Below are positions 43,964 to 55,545 of a stretch of DNA of 64,000 nt, one piece after another. Position 1 is the first letter of the stretch. Each line of letters starts with the position of its first letter. The notes beneath the pieces were generated by a model. The model ran no database searches, was not told the origin of the DNA, and saw nothing but the letters and a program-made list of their open reading frames with translations. The position numbers and the translations under genes are program-made. The DNA is from Pontederia crassipes (Eukaryota; Streptophyta; Magnoliopsida; Commelinales; Pontederiaceae). Location of the stretch: NCBI GenBank assembly GCA_030549335.1, contig CM060186.1, positions 26,396,689-26,460,688 on the forward strand, written 5' to 3'.

Positions 43964-45872
43964 TGATGCACGAAAAATATAACATATTTTAATTTATTAT
44001 TTTAATTAATTTTTCTGTAATTTATTCATGACATGCATCACTTTTAGTCATAATTCCGGATTTGTTGATTTTAATTATTAATTCTCTGAATATTTTAATT
44101 ATGAATGAATTTACTTAATTTTTGTAATTATTTTGCAGGCAAGCCGAATTATCGGATGGTCACGACGTAGGCGTAAGCAAAGTTGTTATCGGCCAAAGAG
44201 TTTTGGGTAAAATACGTATGAAGGAAATATATTTCGGCCGAGATGATCACAATCAGGGCGTAAAATTGAGTTTAAACCTTCTTTGGATAAAGTTATGGAT
44301 GACATCTTTGGGGGTAAAAACCATGCAACTTGAGATTTTTTGGGCGTAAGATGACATGAATAGTTGTAATTTTGGGCGTAATGACAAGAAGAACTCTTTC
44401 ATTTTGGCCGAGATTAGGATAAAGGACTTATAATTTTGGGCGAGATTAGAAGAAGTGACTTAACGTTTTGGCCGAGATTTGATCAAAGGAGTAAAGATAT
44501 GTTATCGTTTTGGGCGTAATGAAAAGAACTCATCATTTTGGCTAAAATTAGAATCAAAGGACTAAAGATAAGAATTGTTTATCATTTTGGCCGAGATATG
44601 AAGGGGGTAAAGATAAAAAGATTTTATCTTTTTGGGCGTAGTGGCAAGGAAATCTTTGTTTTGGTCGAGATTTGAATGGAGTAAAGATAAGACAGATTTA
44701 TCTTTTGGGCTAATAGCTTTATAGTTTTGGTCGAGATTCAGAGAGAGAAACAAAGTTTATCGGTCGTAATCAACTCAAGTGTTATGTTACAAATTTAAAG
44801 TTGACCGTAAGATATCACGACCGTGATCAAATTAAAGATCGTCCGCACCTATAAATACGTGAAGAAGCCGTCGTCCCAATTGGTGCTCTGAAGTTTAAGT
44901 TTCTTTCACAGTTGAGTCGTGAGCTCTGCAGGCTTCGACCAAGAGGAGAGAATGCGACGGCTGGAGGTTGATCGCGACTCTGATCAAGTCCGAGAGGCTG
45001 TCCGACTATCTGCCTAGATCTAAGGATCCTATTTTATTTTTTGTGTAATTCTTTCAATTCTTTTTGTTATTTTGTTATTATCTCTCCAGAATTTCTAGGA
45101 TGAACTCCATGTTTTTAAGATGATTATTTTAGGAGATTATTATTGAAGGGAATTGGACCCTATATTATTTGTTTTAATCTTTTATGATCAATTAGTTAAT
45201 TGTGCTTAGTACTTTTGATTTAATTATTTGGATTTCTGAGTTGAGTAATTACCGGTTTGTGGATTATTTGATTTCAGAATTCATTAATTAAATTAATTGA
45301 TTTTATTTGAAATTAATAATTGACATAAATTTGATAACTAGTGTGTGGAGAATCAAGTTTATGTGGTCTATTAATCTATACCAGTTTGTGGAGTGATTAA
45401 TAATCTAGGGAATCCAATTTAATGCATCTTAATTTTAATATAATTTTGAGGGTACGAGTCATGGAGACTTCAATTCTTATTAATTTAAGATAGTTATATA
45501 TGCTTAGATTGAGGGATGCCAGCCGTGAAGACCACAAGTTAATCTTGTTAAATTACTTTAGAGAGACTCTAATCCATCTTTAAAGATTAAATTTATCTTT
45601 TATGGTTCAAATATTTATCATGATCTATTTTCATCCTAAGGCCTAACTTCAACACCACTACATTATCTTATCTTATTTTCTTTATTTTATTTTATTTTAC
45701 AAAACCTTTTTCCAAAAATCCATGTTTTTCTTCTCTTATTAATTTATAAATTTAGATATTTTATTAATAATATTCCTCGTGAGTTCGACACTCTTACTCC
45801 TATTACTATATTACTTGAGCGACTAATGCACTTGCTAGCGATCTTATTTTGCTACATCATTTTACGCATCAA
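43964..45872 (+). repeat. E3 5' LTR
   Basis: 1909 bp, pairing with 55906-57829. It contains a 32-bp phased TTTTGGSCG array starting at 44338 and the conserved tail block GAGCGACTAATGCACTTGC near 45820, and ends ACGCATCA. Confidence 0.92.
44338..44740. repeat. TTTTGGSCGWRAT array, first part at exact 32-bp steps
   Basis: TTTTGG starts at 44338, 44370, 44402, 44434 and 44466, exactly 32 bp apart. Copies then continue at 44508, 44536, 44585 and on to about 44725 with varying spacing. Words alternate between GGGCGTAA and GGCCGAGAT. The 3' LTR keeps the same pattern at 56290, 56322, 56354, 56386 and 56418. Confidence 0.88.
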
Positions 45873-46168
45873 GTTGGAGACTCTAATCCAACTTTAAAGA
45901 TTGAATTTATCTTTTATGGTTCAAATATTTATCCTGACCTATTTTCATCCTAAGGCCTAACTTCAACACCATTATCTTATTTTTTATTTTATTTTATAAA
46001 ACTCATTTTCAAAATCTATATTTTTCCTCTCTTATTAATTTATAAATTCAGATATTTTATTAATAATATTCCTCGTGGGTTTGACACTCTTACTCCTATT
46101 ACTATATTACTTGAGCGACTAGTGCACTTGTTAGTGATTTTATTTTGCTACACCATTTCAACGCATTA
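45873..46168 (+). repeat. Second copy of the LTR tail, next to the E3 5' LTR only
   Basis: This stretch repeats 45560-45872 (for example 'gagactctaatcca', 'ttatggttcaaatatttat', 'ctattactatattacttgag', 'gcacttg'), ending ACGCATTA. The 3' LTR has a single copy. The primer site follows the second copy, so the duplication lies inside or at the end of the 5' LTR. Confidence 0.85.
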
Positions 46169-46174
46169 AGTTTT

Positions 46175-46192
46175 TGGCTTTGTTGCCAAGAA
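46175..46192 (+). other. E3 primer-binding site, decayed
   Basis: TGGCTTTGTTGCCAAGAA can be aligned to the tRNA-Asp-type site of E1 with 12 of 18 bases matching. Position next to the LTR tail supports the call. It would prime poorly if at all. Confidence 0.6.
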
Positions 46193-46606
46193 ATATTTTA
46201 TTAATTAATTTCTGATTTTTATGAATTATTAGGAGATATAAATAAATTGTAAATAATTTTCTATAATTTCTTCTTTATCTGTAAATACGTATTATTGTAA
46301 ATAATCTAACATTGTTTTTCCTTTTGCAGATAAAGAGGTCACGACATTTTTTTTATTGACTTTCGGCTTAAATTTTGACGTCGATTGGATCTTTCAGATT
46401 ACGGGGACTTATGGTTTTACGACCGAGATTTATTTTGTCGGCTTTACTGGTTTTACAGCCTCGCAATATCAATTGAGTTCTAATCTTCTGTGTTACGGCC
46501 ATAATGTTTTATCCGAACGTTGGTTTACGCCATGAGTAATGCATATTGATTTGACCTTGTTTTGGCCAATTTATATATGGTTTAAGTTTTTACGCCCTAT
46601 TCGAAT

Positions 46607-47863
46607 TGTAGGATCCCAAAGGGCACCAAGGGGGGGGGGGGGGTGAATTGGTGTTTAACCGAAAATATCGATTTCACAAAATTCGTCGCGGAAGCACAAA
46701 ACCGATTCTTAAAACCTTTGCAATTCAGATCATAAACACAAAATGAGAGAGAGATAGAGTGAGAGAAATCAAACACGATGAACACGGGTGGTTGTTGACG
46801 AGGTTCGGCCACACCTTGACCTATGTCCCCGCTCCGACTTCTCGACATCGAGAGCGCCGGAGATTCCACTAATCCCTTCCTTTGTTCCAAATGGAGCAAG
46901 GAAGAAAGCCCTTTACACAACCACCTTTTTCTCCGCTTCGAGAGGTAAGGCAACCTCTCCTCCTAGAAAGATAATCTTTTCTCCCGCTTAAGAGGTAAGA
47001 TTTGGAACCTTTTTTACACAGGAGCTTTCACAATCTTTCTGAAGAATAGTTTTTCTCTTTTACAATAGAACACTCACAAGAAGAGTAGAAAGAAAGAGAG
47101 ACGACTCTAAAATGATAACTTCAACAGAAATGATCTCCTTTTGATTTCTTGAAGTTTTGCTTCAATGCTTGGATTGATTGTCTTTGCTTCTAGCATTGAC
47201 ACTCCTTTTATAGGCTCTGGTGTGTGGAAAATTCGTCCAGAATTAATTCCACCTTTTTCTCCTCAAAATATAGCCGTTACTATTTATTGCAGTAATGGAC
47301 CGATCGACCGTATTTATGAGCCGGTCGACCGGACAATATGACCGTTGCGCTGATTTCTCCAATTACCGCAGCTGGTCGGTCGACCGGACTATCGACCGGT
47401 GTCTTGACCGGTACAGTCTCGCAGTTTTGATTTGTAACCGTTGAGCTCATGGTCGACCGCTGCATCGATCGATCTGTCGACAATACAGTATCGCAGTTTT
47501 CATTTGAGCAGCTTATGCCTTGATCGGTCGACCGGTGTCTTCGATCGGTCGACCAGACTGTCTCGACCGGCCTTTATAACTTCGACCGGCAGGTTGACCG
47601 CCCTGCACTATTTTGAGCATAACTTTCTGCACAGTTATCCAAATTAGATGATCTTGTAGTCTATGAAAATGTAACAGAATTCTCTACAACTCTGATGACT
47701 ACATTCATCCAAAACTAATGAGATCAGTGATAATTATTTAATCAAAACGTACTGCATAAAGTTATCTCTTTTTCTTTAAACTTTTTAGCATTTTATCTTT
47801 GATCATTCGAGGTTTGTATCATCAAAATATAATTTAATATGTCATTAAAATTTAGATCCAACA
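46607..47863 (-). repeat. E4 left LTR (3' LTR in element sense)
   Basis: 1257 bp. It has a run of about 16 G near 46630 where the partner LTR has six. A GGTCGACC word array lies at 47290-47600, with two perfect cores at 47526 and 47547, 21 bp apart. Confidence 0.92.
47290..47600. repeat. GGTCGACC array in the E4 left LTR
   Basis: GGTCGACCGG and half-forms (TCGACCGG, TTGACCGG) recur about 14 times. Perfect cores at 47526-47533 and 47547-47554 are 21 bp apart. Cores near 47380, 47392 and 47404 are 12 bp apart. The right LTR repeats this array at 50540-50850, with the 21-bp pair at 50774 and 50795. Confidence 0.85.
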
Positions 47864-47880
47864 ATCTTCCCCTTTTTGAT
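47864..47880 (-). other. E4 polypurine tract
   Basis: On the minus strand the bases beside the LTR read TCAAAAAGGGGAAGAT, then TGTTGGATC. Similar to the tract at 30031. Confidence 0.85.
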
Positions 47881-48540
47881 GATGACAAACCGAGAAATAT
47901 GAACAATATATAAATTGCAAAAAAGTTGTAAAATTCTTGTAAAAACAATTTTACTCCCCCTATCATATAGCTTTCCTTACAATGGTAGATATTCACATGA
48001 ATATTAATTGTAAGGCATTTTTCGTATAAAGTGATATTCAGATCATATTTCCCCTATACTTTTCCCCCTTTTGTTTCATAAAAAAGAATAATTTATATAT
48101 ATGAAGCATATAAGAAACCATGTATTACTCCCCCTTAATCAATGTTTAAAAAAAATTTGTTCTTCCCCCTTTTTCCATATAATAGACATGTAGAATATTT
48201 CAACATAAGGATTTGAAAATATGACTCCCCCTAAATTTATGACTATTTTATAATGGTAAAGTGAAAACAATTTGATGAAATCCAAAAATATATCCATGAA
48301 TCAAAATATGGCATAAAACTTTGATACAACAATGATATCCATAATATGTCAAAATAAAGTTTTGAAGTTTTAACATGCTCCCCCTATCATTATGACTAAT
48401 TTTCTTTTCTTCCTTTCTTTTCATTCAAATAAATAGTCATTTTGAAATTTTTGAATGAAATTAAAAGAATATGCCTAATCACTTAAGAAATATAAGAATG
48501 CAACCAATGATACTTTTATCATAACCTTTGTGCCTTCACA
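47881..48540. other. E4 non-coding interior between polypurine tract and gag
   Basis: AT-rich with several 'actccccct' and 'cttcccccttt' clusters on the plus strand (purine tracts in the element sense). Nothing coding seen. Confidence 0.5.
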
Positions 48541-48544
48541 TTTT

Positions 48545-49640
48545 GGTACCCAAATTTCTTTGGGTCCTATTTTGTTAGTCAATGTTCCTTTCGGAACTCA
48601 AATCTTGCCATATTGTAATGATTTTCTCATTTTATATTGATATGCATAGTGACCATAAAATCCACATGTAAAACATTTGAGATGTGATTTTCTACCATAT
48701 GAATGATTGGATTTCCAATAAAAGTTTTCATGTCCAATAAAGGATTATTTTTTGTTACATAAGAAATAGCGATATTTTTTATATCTTCTAAAGAGGCATT
48801 TTCTTTCTTTATTTTTTCAAAAGAGCATGCTAGTTTCACAATTTCACAAGCATGTGTAATTTCCAAAGAATCCATTTCATTTTTCAATTTTTCATTTTTC
48901 ACAAAATATGTATTCTTTTCTTCTTTTAAATTTTCAATCTCATGTAATAATTTTTCATTTAAGAATTTTTGTAAAGAAATATTTTTCTTTAGTAACTCAT
49001 CATTCAATGCAATCAATTTTGAATTCTTAACTCTTAAAGATGCACAGGATAATGAAAGAAAATCAATCTTCCTTTTTAAGGTATCTATTTGAATTAAACA
49101 TGCATCATTTTCCTTTTTAAGAGAATCATAGTTATCTTTCAAGATTTGAAAATCATTTATTAAAATTTCCTTTTCCTTTTTGAGAGAAATATATTTTTGA
49201 ATGAGAGAAGCAAATTCTTTATGAACATCAAAAGCAATATCAATATCATCATCACTATTATTTGAAGAGGAATAAGATGAAGTTGATGTTACCTCATCAT
49301 TACTACTTTTTGTCATTAAATATAACACATCATCTTTGGATGTTGTAGATGTAGAATCATCATTTTGTTCATTGTCCACATCCGATGTGCTCGTTTTGTC
49401 AAAGTTACTCCCTTCATAACTATTTAATAAAATTTACCAAATCTCATGAGAAGTAGAACATTTGGAAATAAGATTCATGGCATAAGAATCTAAAGAGGAA
49501 TAAAAGACATTTTTGGCATTGTAGTCAAGTTTTTCAATCGATATTTGAAAATCGTCGTATTCAAAGAAAGAAAGATCAATGGAAACACCATTCAAAATCT
49601 TCTTTGGCTTTTCAAAACCGTTTTCTATAATTTTCCACAT
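48545..49640 (-). pseudogene. E4 Copia gag relic
   Basis: Reading leftwards, 49640-49434 (68 codons) has MWKIIENGFEKP and NLISKCSTSHEIW, the Copia gag N-domain pattern (D..A...I...L....I..C.TA.E.W). After a stop, 49379-48627 (250 codons) has a Ser/Asp-rich start, then a long coiled coil (about residues 50-205: ASLIQKYISLKKEKEILIND and so on). In another frame a knuckle CFTCGFYGHYAYQY lies at 48675-48634, with the last Cys replaced by Tyr. Then GPKEIWVPK at about 48570 marks where protease would begin, but no pol follows. The same layout is seen in the Copia gag at 9620-10708. Confidence 0.78.
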
Positions 49641-49848
49641 ATCAAAATCAATTGAATATAAATATGCCTTGATTCTAATTTTCCAAGAAGAAAAAGAATA
49701 GTCTTTAAAACTCGGTGGGTCAAAAATGGAAGATCATTCTTCAAAAAATGGTGCCATGCTCTAAATATGGTTGAATCTTAAAGTAAGACGATAAAATATT
49801 CAAATGATTAAATCTTAAAATGATTTGATCTTCAAACAAGAGCAACCT

Positions 49849-49860
49849 GCTCTGATACCA
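49849..49860 (-). other. E4 primer-binding site, initiator tRNA-Met
   Basis: On the minus strand TGGTATCAGAGC, going on AGGTTGC, two bases inside the right LTR. This is the usual Copia primer site and sets the direction. Confidence 0.92.
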
Positions 49861-49862
49861 AT

Positions 49863-51111
49863 TGTAGGATCCCAAAGGACACCAGGGGGGTGAATTGGTG
49901 TTTAATCGAAATATCGATTTCACGAAATTCATCGCGAAAGCACAAAATCGATTCTTAAAACCTTTGTAATTCATATCATAAACACAATATGAGAGGGAGA
50001 TAGAGTGAGAGAAATCAAACACGATGAACACAGGTGGTTGTTAATGAGGTTCGGCCACACCTTGGCCTACGTCCCCGCTCCGACTTCTCGAACTCAAGAC
50101 CGCCGGAGATTCCACTAATCACTTCCTTTGTTTCAAATGGGGCAAGGAAGAAAGCCCTTTACACAATCACATTTTTCTCCGCTTCGAGAGGCAAGGCAAC
50201 TTCTCCTCCTAGGAAGCTAATATTTTCTCTCGCTCAAGAGGTAAGATTTGGAACCACTTTTACACAGGAGCTCTCACAATCTTTCTGAAGAATATTTTCT
50301 CTCTTTTACAATAGAACACTCACAAAAAGAGTAGAGAAAAAGAGAGATGGCTCTAAAATGATAATTTCAAGAGAAATGATCTCCTTTTGATTTCTTGAAG
50401 TTTTGCTTCAATGTTTGGATTGATTGCCTTTGCTTCTAGCCTTGACACTCCTTTTATAGGCTCCGGTGTGTGAAAAATTCGTCCAGAATTAATTCCACCT
50501 TTTTCTCCTCAAAATATATCCGTTACTGTTCATTGCAGTAATGGACCGATCGATCGCATTTATGGGCCGGTCGACCGGACAATATGAGCATTGCGCTGAT
50601 TTCTCCAATTACCGCAGCTGGTCGGTCGATCGGACTATCGACCGGTGTCTCGATCGGTACAGTCTCGCAGTTTTGATTTGTAACCGTTGAGCTCATCGAT
50701 CGGCCGCTGCATCGACCGATCTATCGATTGGTACAGTCTCGCAATTTTCATTTGAGCAGCTTATGCCTGGATCGGTCGACCGGTGTCTCCGATCGGTCGA
50801 CCAGACTGTCTCGACCGGCCTTCATAACTTCGACCGGCAGGTTGACCGCCCTGTATTATTTTGAGCATAACTTTCTGTCCAGTTATCCAAATTAGATGAT
50901 CTTGAAGTCTATGGAAAGGTAATAGAATTCTCTACAACTCTAATGTCCAAATTCATCCAAAACTAATGAGATCAGTGACAATTATTTAATCAAAGCATAA
51001 TGGATAAAGTTATCTCTTTTTCTTTAAACTTTTTAGCATTTTATCTTTGATCATTCGAGGTTTGTATCATCAAAATATAATTTAATATGTCATTAAAACT
51101 TAGATCCAACA
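49863..51111 (-). repeat. E4 right LTR (5' LTR in element sense)
   Basis: 1249 bp, partner of 46607-47863. The short open frames at both LTR ends (for example 50034-50288) are copies of the same LTR text and are not genes. Confidence 0.92.
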
Positions 51112-51116
51112 CGAAT

Positions 51117-52400
51117 CACGTATCGACTTTCATTTTTGGCCGTAATGGATTCATTATTAATATCTTTTCGCCGTTTTAATCTACGAATTATGCCGATATG
51201 AATTTTACTCTTCCTCGGCCGTAATGATTCATTTGTCGACTTTTCGTTTGATTTTTGTTTCGGCCGAAATCCTGTTCTGTTTTATGACCATAGGTTGTCG
51301 ACTTCATTTCGGCCGTAGAATATTTCTAAGCGTATAATTTCGATTTGACCTCATTTCGGTTTAATGACTTCGAAAAAGTTTTTACGCCTGCACTATTTGT
51401 TCGACAAACTTTATCTGAGTTTTATGGCTGAACTTTGACTTTATCCATGATATCGAATTGATTTCTTTCTTGCGCATTGGATTAATTAAGAATTTGATTA
51501 AATGCATGATTTTATGACCGACATATTTCGTGTTCTCTTTACGCCTTGGATTTTCTTACTACCAACAATTATTGTCTAAACTACTTTGCGTCCGTAATGT
51601 TTTAAACTTTGTTTTATGTCATGATTAATCATATTGATTTGACCCTATTTCGGCCTGTTTATTTGTGGATTTTTCTTTCTCGGCCGTAATGGATCATCTG
51701 GCGACGTAAGGATTGGTGTAATACATGATTCTCAAGTTTCATTTGATTTTTGTTTTGGCCGAAACCCTGATAGCTTTCGGCCGAGATGATTCATCGCGGT
51801 ATTAATTTTTACGCCATCTTACGACTTTGTTTCAGCCATAATCCAACAAGTTTTATGCTGTCACGTTGATTAATCCCTTTCGACACTGTTTCATTTTTTT
51901 ACGGCCGAACGAGCCTCGGTTTATCTATTTCTCAACTAATTTAATTTCGGCCGAGATATGTTTAGCGGTCGAGCAATTGTTCATTAACCTCTCTGAAACT
52001 ATATTTGCTGATTATTACTTTTGTGGCCGTAATGTTGACAACATGGTTAAGTTTTACGGCCGAACGAGTGCATGATTTTTACGACTACTGAATTGATTTA
52101 CTTTCGGACGAGATGTTAATATTTGAAATTTGAATTGATTTCTTTTGAGCATTCGGATCTGTTTGAAGAATGTTTCGACTTTTACTTTTTGCCGTATTCG
52201 ATAATCTTCTGTGAAGTTTGGCGACCGTAATTAGGTTTCTAATAAATTCCTCTCGAAAATTAATTTTAATGACAAATTTTCAATTCTATAAGCCCGAAAG
52301 ACTTTTATCGATTTAAATCTTATTTCTTCGTGACCTATTAGTTGTATTTCTTTTTAATTATTTTTATATATTTTATTTTTTTCTTTTATCTTACTGAAAA
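51117..52400 (+). other. E3 leader between primer site and gag, GC-word rich
   Basis: Together with 46193-46606 this is a leader of about 1.7 kb. It holds dozens of words such as CGGCCGTAATG, CGGCCGAGAT, TTTTACGCC and TTCGGCC in an AT-rich background, at irregular 25-60-bp spacing. No ORF with support. Confidence 0.6.
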
Positions 52401-53787
52401 TTGGTTGTTGCAGGTACTACTGAATATTTATCACAACCAATCCTGGAATCTTCTGATAAACGCACTAGGAGTTCAAATCCAATTTTAGAATTTGATCCTA
52501 AAATTGAAAGAACTGCTCGCCGATTAAGAAGAGATATAAGAAGAATGGCTGAACAAGCACGCAACAATGAGCAACGAAAAGAACTAGTTCCGCCACAAAA
52601 TAATCGGTAAGAAGATGAAGCAGAACTTTCTATGTGAGAGTATGTCTCGGCCAGATATAATGACCGAGAATCATGCATTGTGCTGCCTGAAATCAATGCA
52701 AATAATTTTGAGATCAATTCGGCAATCGTGAGGATGATACAAACATCTCAATTTGGAGGAGGATTTCATGAAGACCCTCACGATCACCTTGACAAATTTC
52801 TTGCCACTCTTAGCACCTTTAGAAATAATAATGTTTATACTGAAGTTATTCGTTTATCATTATTTCCTCAATCTTTACGTGACAAAGCTTCCACATGGTT
52901 TAAAACTTTGCCTACAGGATCGATTCATCATGGTTGGAGCTGGTAGAAAAGTTTGTTGGAAAATATTTTCGCCACAAAAAGCAGGCAAATATAGAAGAGA
53001 GCTAAGGGCATTTGTTCAAGATGATAACGAAACATCATATGAAGCCTGAGAACGATATAAGGAACTATTGGCTAGAGTTCCTGATAATAGAATTCCAAAG
53101 TGGCAAGTGATGAAAGATTTCTATCATGGATTGCGATCTGTAGATCAAGATAAGCTCGACCAATCAGCAGGAGGGACAGTATTGGGATCTAAATGCCCTA
53201 GTGAGATACAAAATATTATTGAAGTTGTAACCCTCAAGTCAAGCCAAGAAAGGAGACCATCTCGTCGAACTCAGGATGTACACGCTGCACAAGGAATACA
53301 ATCTTCAGAAATAGTGGCTCAGGAGTCACTTAATCAAAACTTCGAGCAGATGATGTCACTAATGAGAAATTCAAGCAATTATAGCCCTACAGGTAACACT
53401 TCAGATTCAAATCAAATTGAAAATGCTAACTTCATTTTCAACCCATTTTTCAGGAGCAACGATTATGGTTGGAGACACAATCCGAAGTTTGCCTATAATC
53501 AAAATCAAGGCCAATCTTCTGGTCCATAAAAAAATTATATACTGAAAAGGCAACCTGATGCTCCCCAATGTCAATCCTCAAATCACATGCAGGAGATGAT
53601 GGCACAGATCATAGACACTATGCAAGTGTTGCAAAATAATATGGAATCTAGAGCCACGAGACATGATGCATCACTTAGAAATTTGGAAAGACAACTGGGC
53701 CAGATGGCAACACAACTGACTGGACTTACACCGGGCTCTCTTCCAAGCAACACAGAGAAAAATCCAAAGGGAGAAGAGCAAAAATAG
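52401..53787 (+). pseudogene. E3 Athila-like gag relic
   Basis: 52401-52610 reads KRTRSSNPILEFDPKIERTA, like the E2 gag start. After two stops (TAA at 52608 and a TGA near 52635) the same frame gives LPEINANNFEI, QFGGGFHEDPHDHLDKF and KASTWFKTLPTGSI (52680-52930). A +1 shift near 52940 leads to SPQKAGKYRRELRAFVQDD, a TGA at 53047, then ELLARVPDNRIPKWQVMKDF (53068-53529). After another stop, RNLERQLGQMATQLTGLTPG and SLPSNTEKNPKGE close the gag at 53787. No zinc knuckle of the E2 kind is seen. Protease and RT do not follow. Confidence 0.85.
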
Positions 53788-54080
53788 GCCTTGATCTTCA
53801 TCAGGACTATGTCAAGCTGACGACTATAAATCAGAACTATTTTTATCCTTTTTATTTTTTCTTTTCTTCAGATTAGTCTAATTAATGTTAACTAATATCT
53901 TAGTTAGATAGAATAGTTTCGGTGATAGTTTTTATTTTATTTAAGCATTTTATTTTTTATGGAGTCCTCTAATTAATTTATGTGCGAGGGGAGAACATCA
54001 AACACGTCGGACACCGAGTTATCAAGTTTTGCACCCGTACTCCGATGGATTTGACCGGTCAGAAACAAAGCTGCTGATCC
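53788..54080 (+). other. E3 spacer after gag
   Basis: AT-rich, non-coding. It starts directly where protease would be in a full Athila-type element. Confidence 0.5.
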
Positions 54081-54084
54081 CCAA

Positions 54085-54690
54085 CCTACGATTGCGGCCG
54101 AGCTTCTCCAATTGCGGTCGAGAAGTCACTGAATTTCGGCCGAAGTTCTCACAGTCGTTTCCTCCTTGCGGCCAAAGTCTCACCACCGGCCCCACCCTGT
54201 GCGTTACGACCGAGCCTCCACACTGCGCAAGATATTGTCGCTCTCTTACGCACAACCGGAGCTGATCTGTTACGCCCGGACAAGAGGGGTCTTCGTTACG
54301 CCCTCTTCACACTGCCACCAGGTTCCTTACGGCAGCAAACACCACGATCATCGACTCTGGCTGAGCTTTTCTCGTAACGGCGGAGAATTCGACAACAGAT
54401 TGCGGCCACATCTCTTTGATTATCGGCCGAGATCAATTATTGCGGCCGAGATTTCTTCACCACAACTTATCGGCCGAGAGCCATCACCACTATCAATTGC
54501 GGCCGAGATCTCTTCTCCACCGACACCATTTGGGGCCGAGAAGTTCATACCACCACAAGAATCTTGGCCGACTTTCACCTTTTGCGGCCGACACCTTCAT
54601 CGACATGTCTTCATATGGGCCGAGTATCTCTCCATCGACATATATATTTGGCTGAGACCCTACAACTATTGAGGCCGAGGACAAGCACTT
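54085..54690. repeat. GCGGCCGAG word array in the E3 3' region
   Basis: GCGGCCGAG-like words occur about 20 times, with early spacings near 20, 22, 32, 18 and 20 bp (ggc cores at 54096, 54116, 54138, 54170, 54188 and 54208). It is GC-richer than its flanks. Long overlapping open frames (for example 54166-54672) are produced by the repeat and have no family match. Confidence 0.7.
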
Positions 54691-55249
54691 CATAGTAAAT
54701 CCGGTTGTGTCTTTTCCCTTTTTCTTCATTTCTTTATTTTTCCTTGTTATTTAGTATGTATCTCTTCCCTTGTTATCCTAACACTGAGGACAGTGTTTAG
54801 TTCAAGCTTGGGCGATATTGCATTTCATGCATTGCATTCTTCTTTATTTGTCTTTTTATTTGCCTATGTATGCACTTAAAAAATTGAAAAATTAAAATAA
54901 ATTTCCCAAAAATACCATTGCACGCACTTATTTTTGTTACCATCTTACTAACTCTTGTCTTACTATTTTCATTATCTTTAAGTAAAAGATCAAAGACATA
55001 TCATTAACTGATGAAATTTGAATGCTTTTCTTTCTTATCACTTGTTATTTTAGTATCAAACTTATGGACTATGTGCCTATGCTAAGTAGAATTATGAATG
55101 ACTAGACGACAAAATCATATTCATGCCTTTTTTTTCTTTTAAGTCTTGATAGTAGTAGCCATTTTATTGACCATATTAAGTACTCCTTGAGCTTTAAAAA
55201 AAGGTGTTAAAAAAATAGTGAAAAAAAAGTTGAATAAAGTTATGTGTAG
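54691..55249 (+). other. E3 3' region, no gene
   Basis: AT-rich DNA. 'gaggacagtgtttagttc', then 'aagcttgggcgat', at 54788-54820 resembles a second, decayed polypurine-type context about 1.1 kb before the real one. Confidence 0.45.
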
Positions 55250-55545
55250 ATACAAAGGGGTTATCTGGAACCAAGATGTGTTCGGGTAATTAGATCCGTA
55301 GGGGTTCATGCCTGGCGACCTAAGGGCAACTGTTCTGGGATCCGTCGATCGAAAACCTGCTACATGGATCATCTTGTGGAATATGGAGAAGCACATGAGT
55401 ACTGAATCATGGCTAAGTTTGAACTCTTCATTCAGAACCTTGATTGTTCGGGCAAGTAAACTCGAGGGGTGCTTTATCACCTGGTGCCCTAAGGCCATCT
55501 AGTCTGGGAGTCATCAGTCCAAAGCTCGCTACATGGACTTCCTTG
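55250..55545 (+). other. Conserved non-coding module, E3 copies (two in tandem)
   Basis: First copy at 55250-55400: GGGTAATTAGATCCGTAGG, then TGCCTGGCGACCTAAGGGC, CTGGGATCCGTCGATCGAAA and CTGCTACATGGATCATC. A second, more diverged copy at about 55440-55545 has CACCTGGTGCCCTAAGGCC, CTGGGAGTCATCAGTCC and CGCTACATGGACTTCC. E1 and E2 carry one copy each at the same place relative to the polypurine tract. Confidence 0.75.

Larger units (their letters stand above)
46607..51111 (-). mobile_element. E4: gag-only Copia LTR retrotransposon nested in E3
   Basis: CGAAT flanks it exactly (46602-46606 and 51112-51116). LTRs are 46607-47863 and 49863-51111. On the minus strand they run TGTTGGATCTAA to GGGATCCTACA. 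The 2.0-kb interior has an initiator tRNA-Met primer site next to the right LTR, a polypurine tract next to the left LTR, and only gag text between. The LTRs are very similar, so the insertion is fairly young, and younger than E3. Confidence 0.95.

Noticed and set aside
54166..54672. 168-codon open frame and overlapping frames in E3
   Set aside because: Produced by the GCGGCCGAG word array; the frames overlap on both strands and show no protein family.
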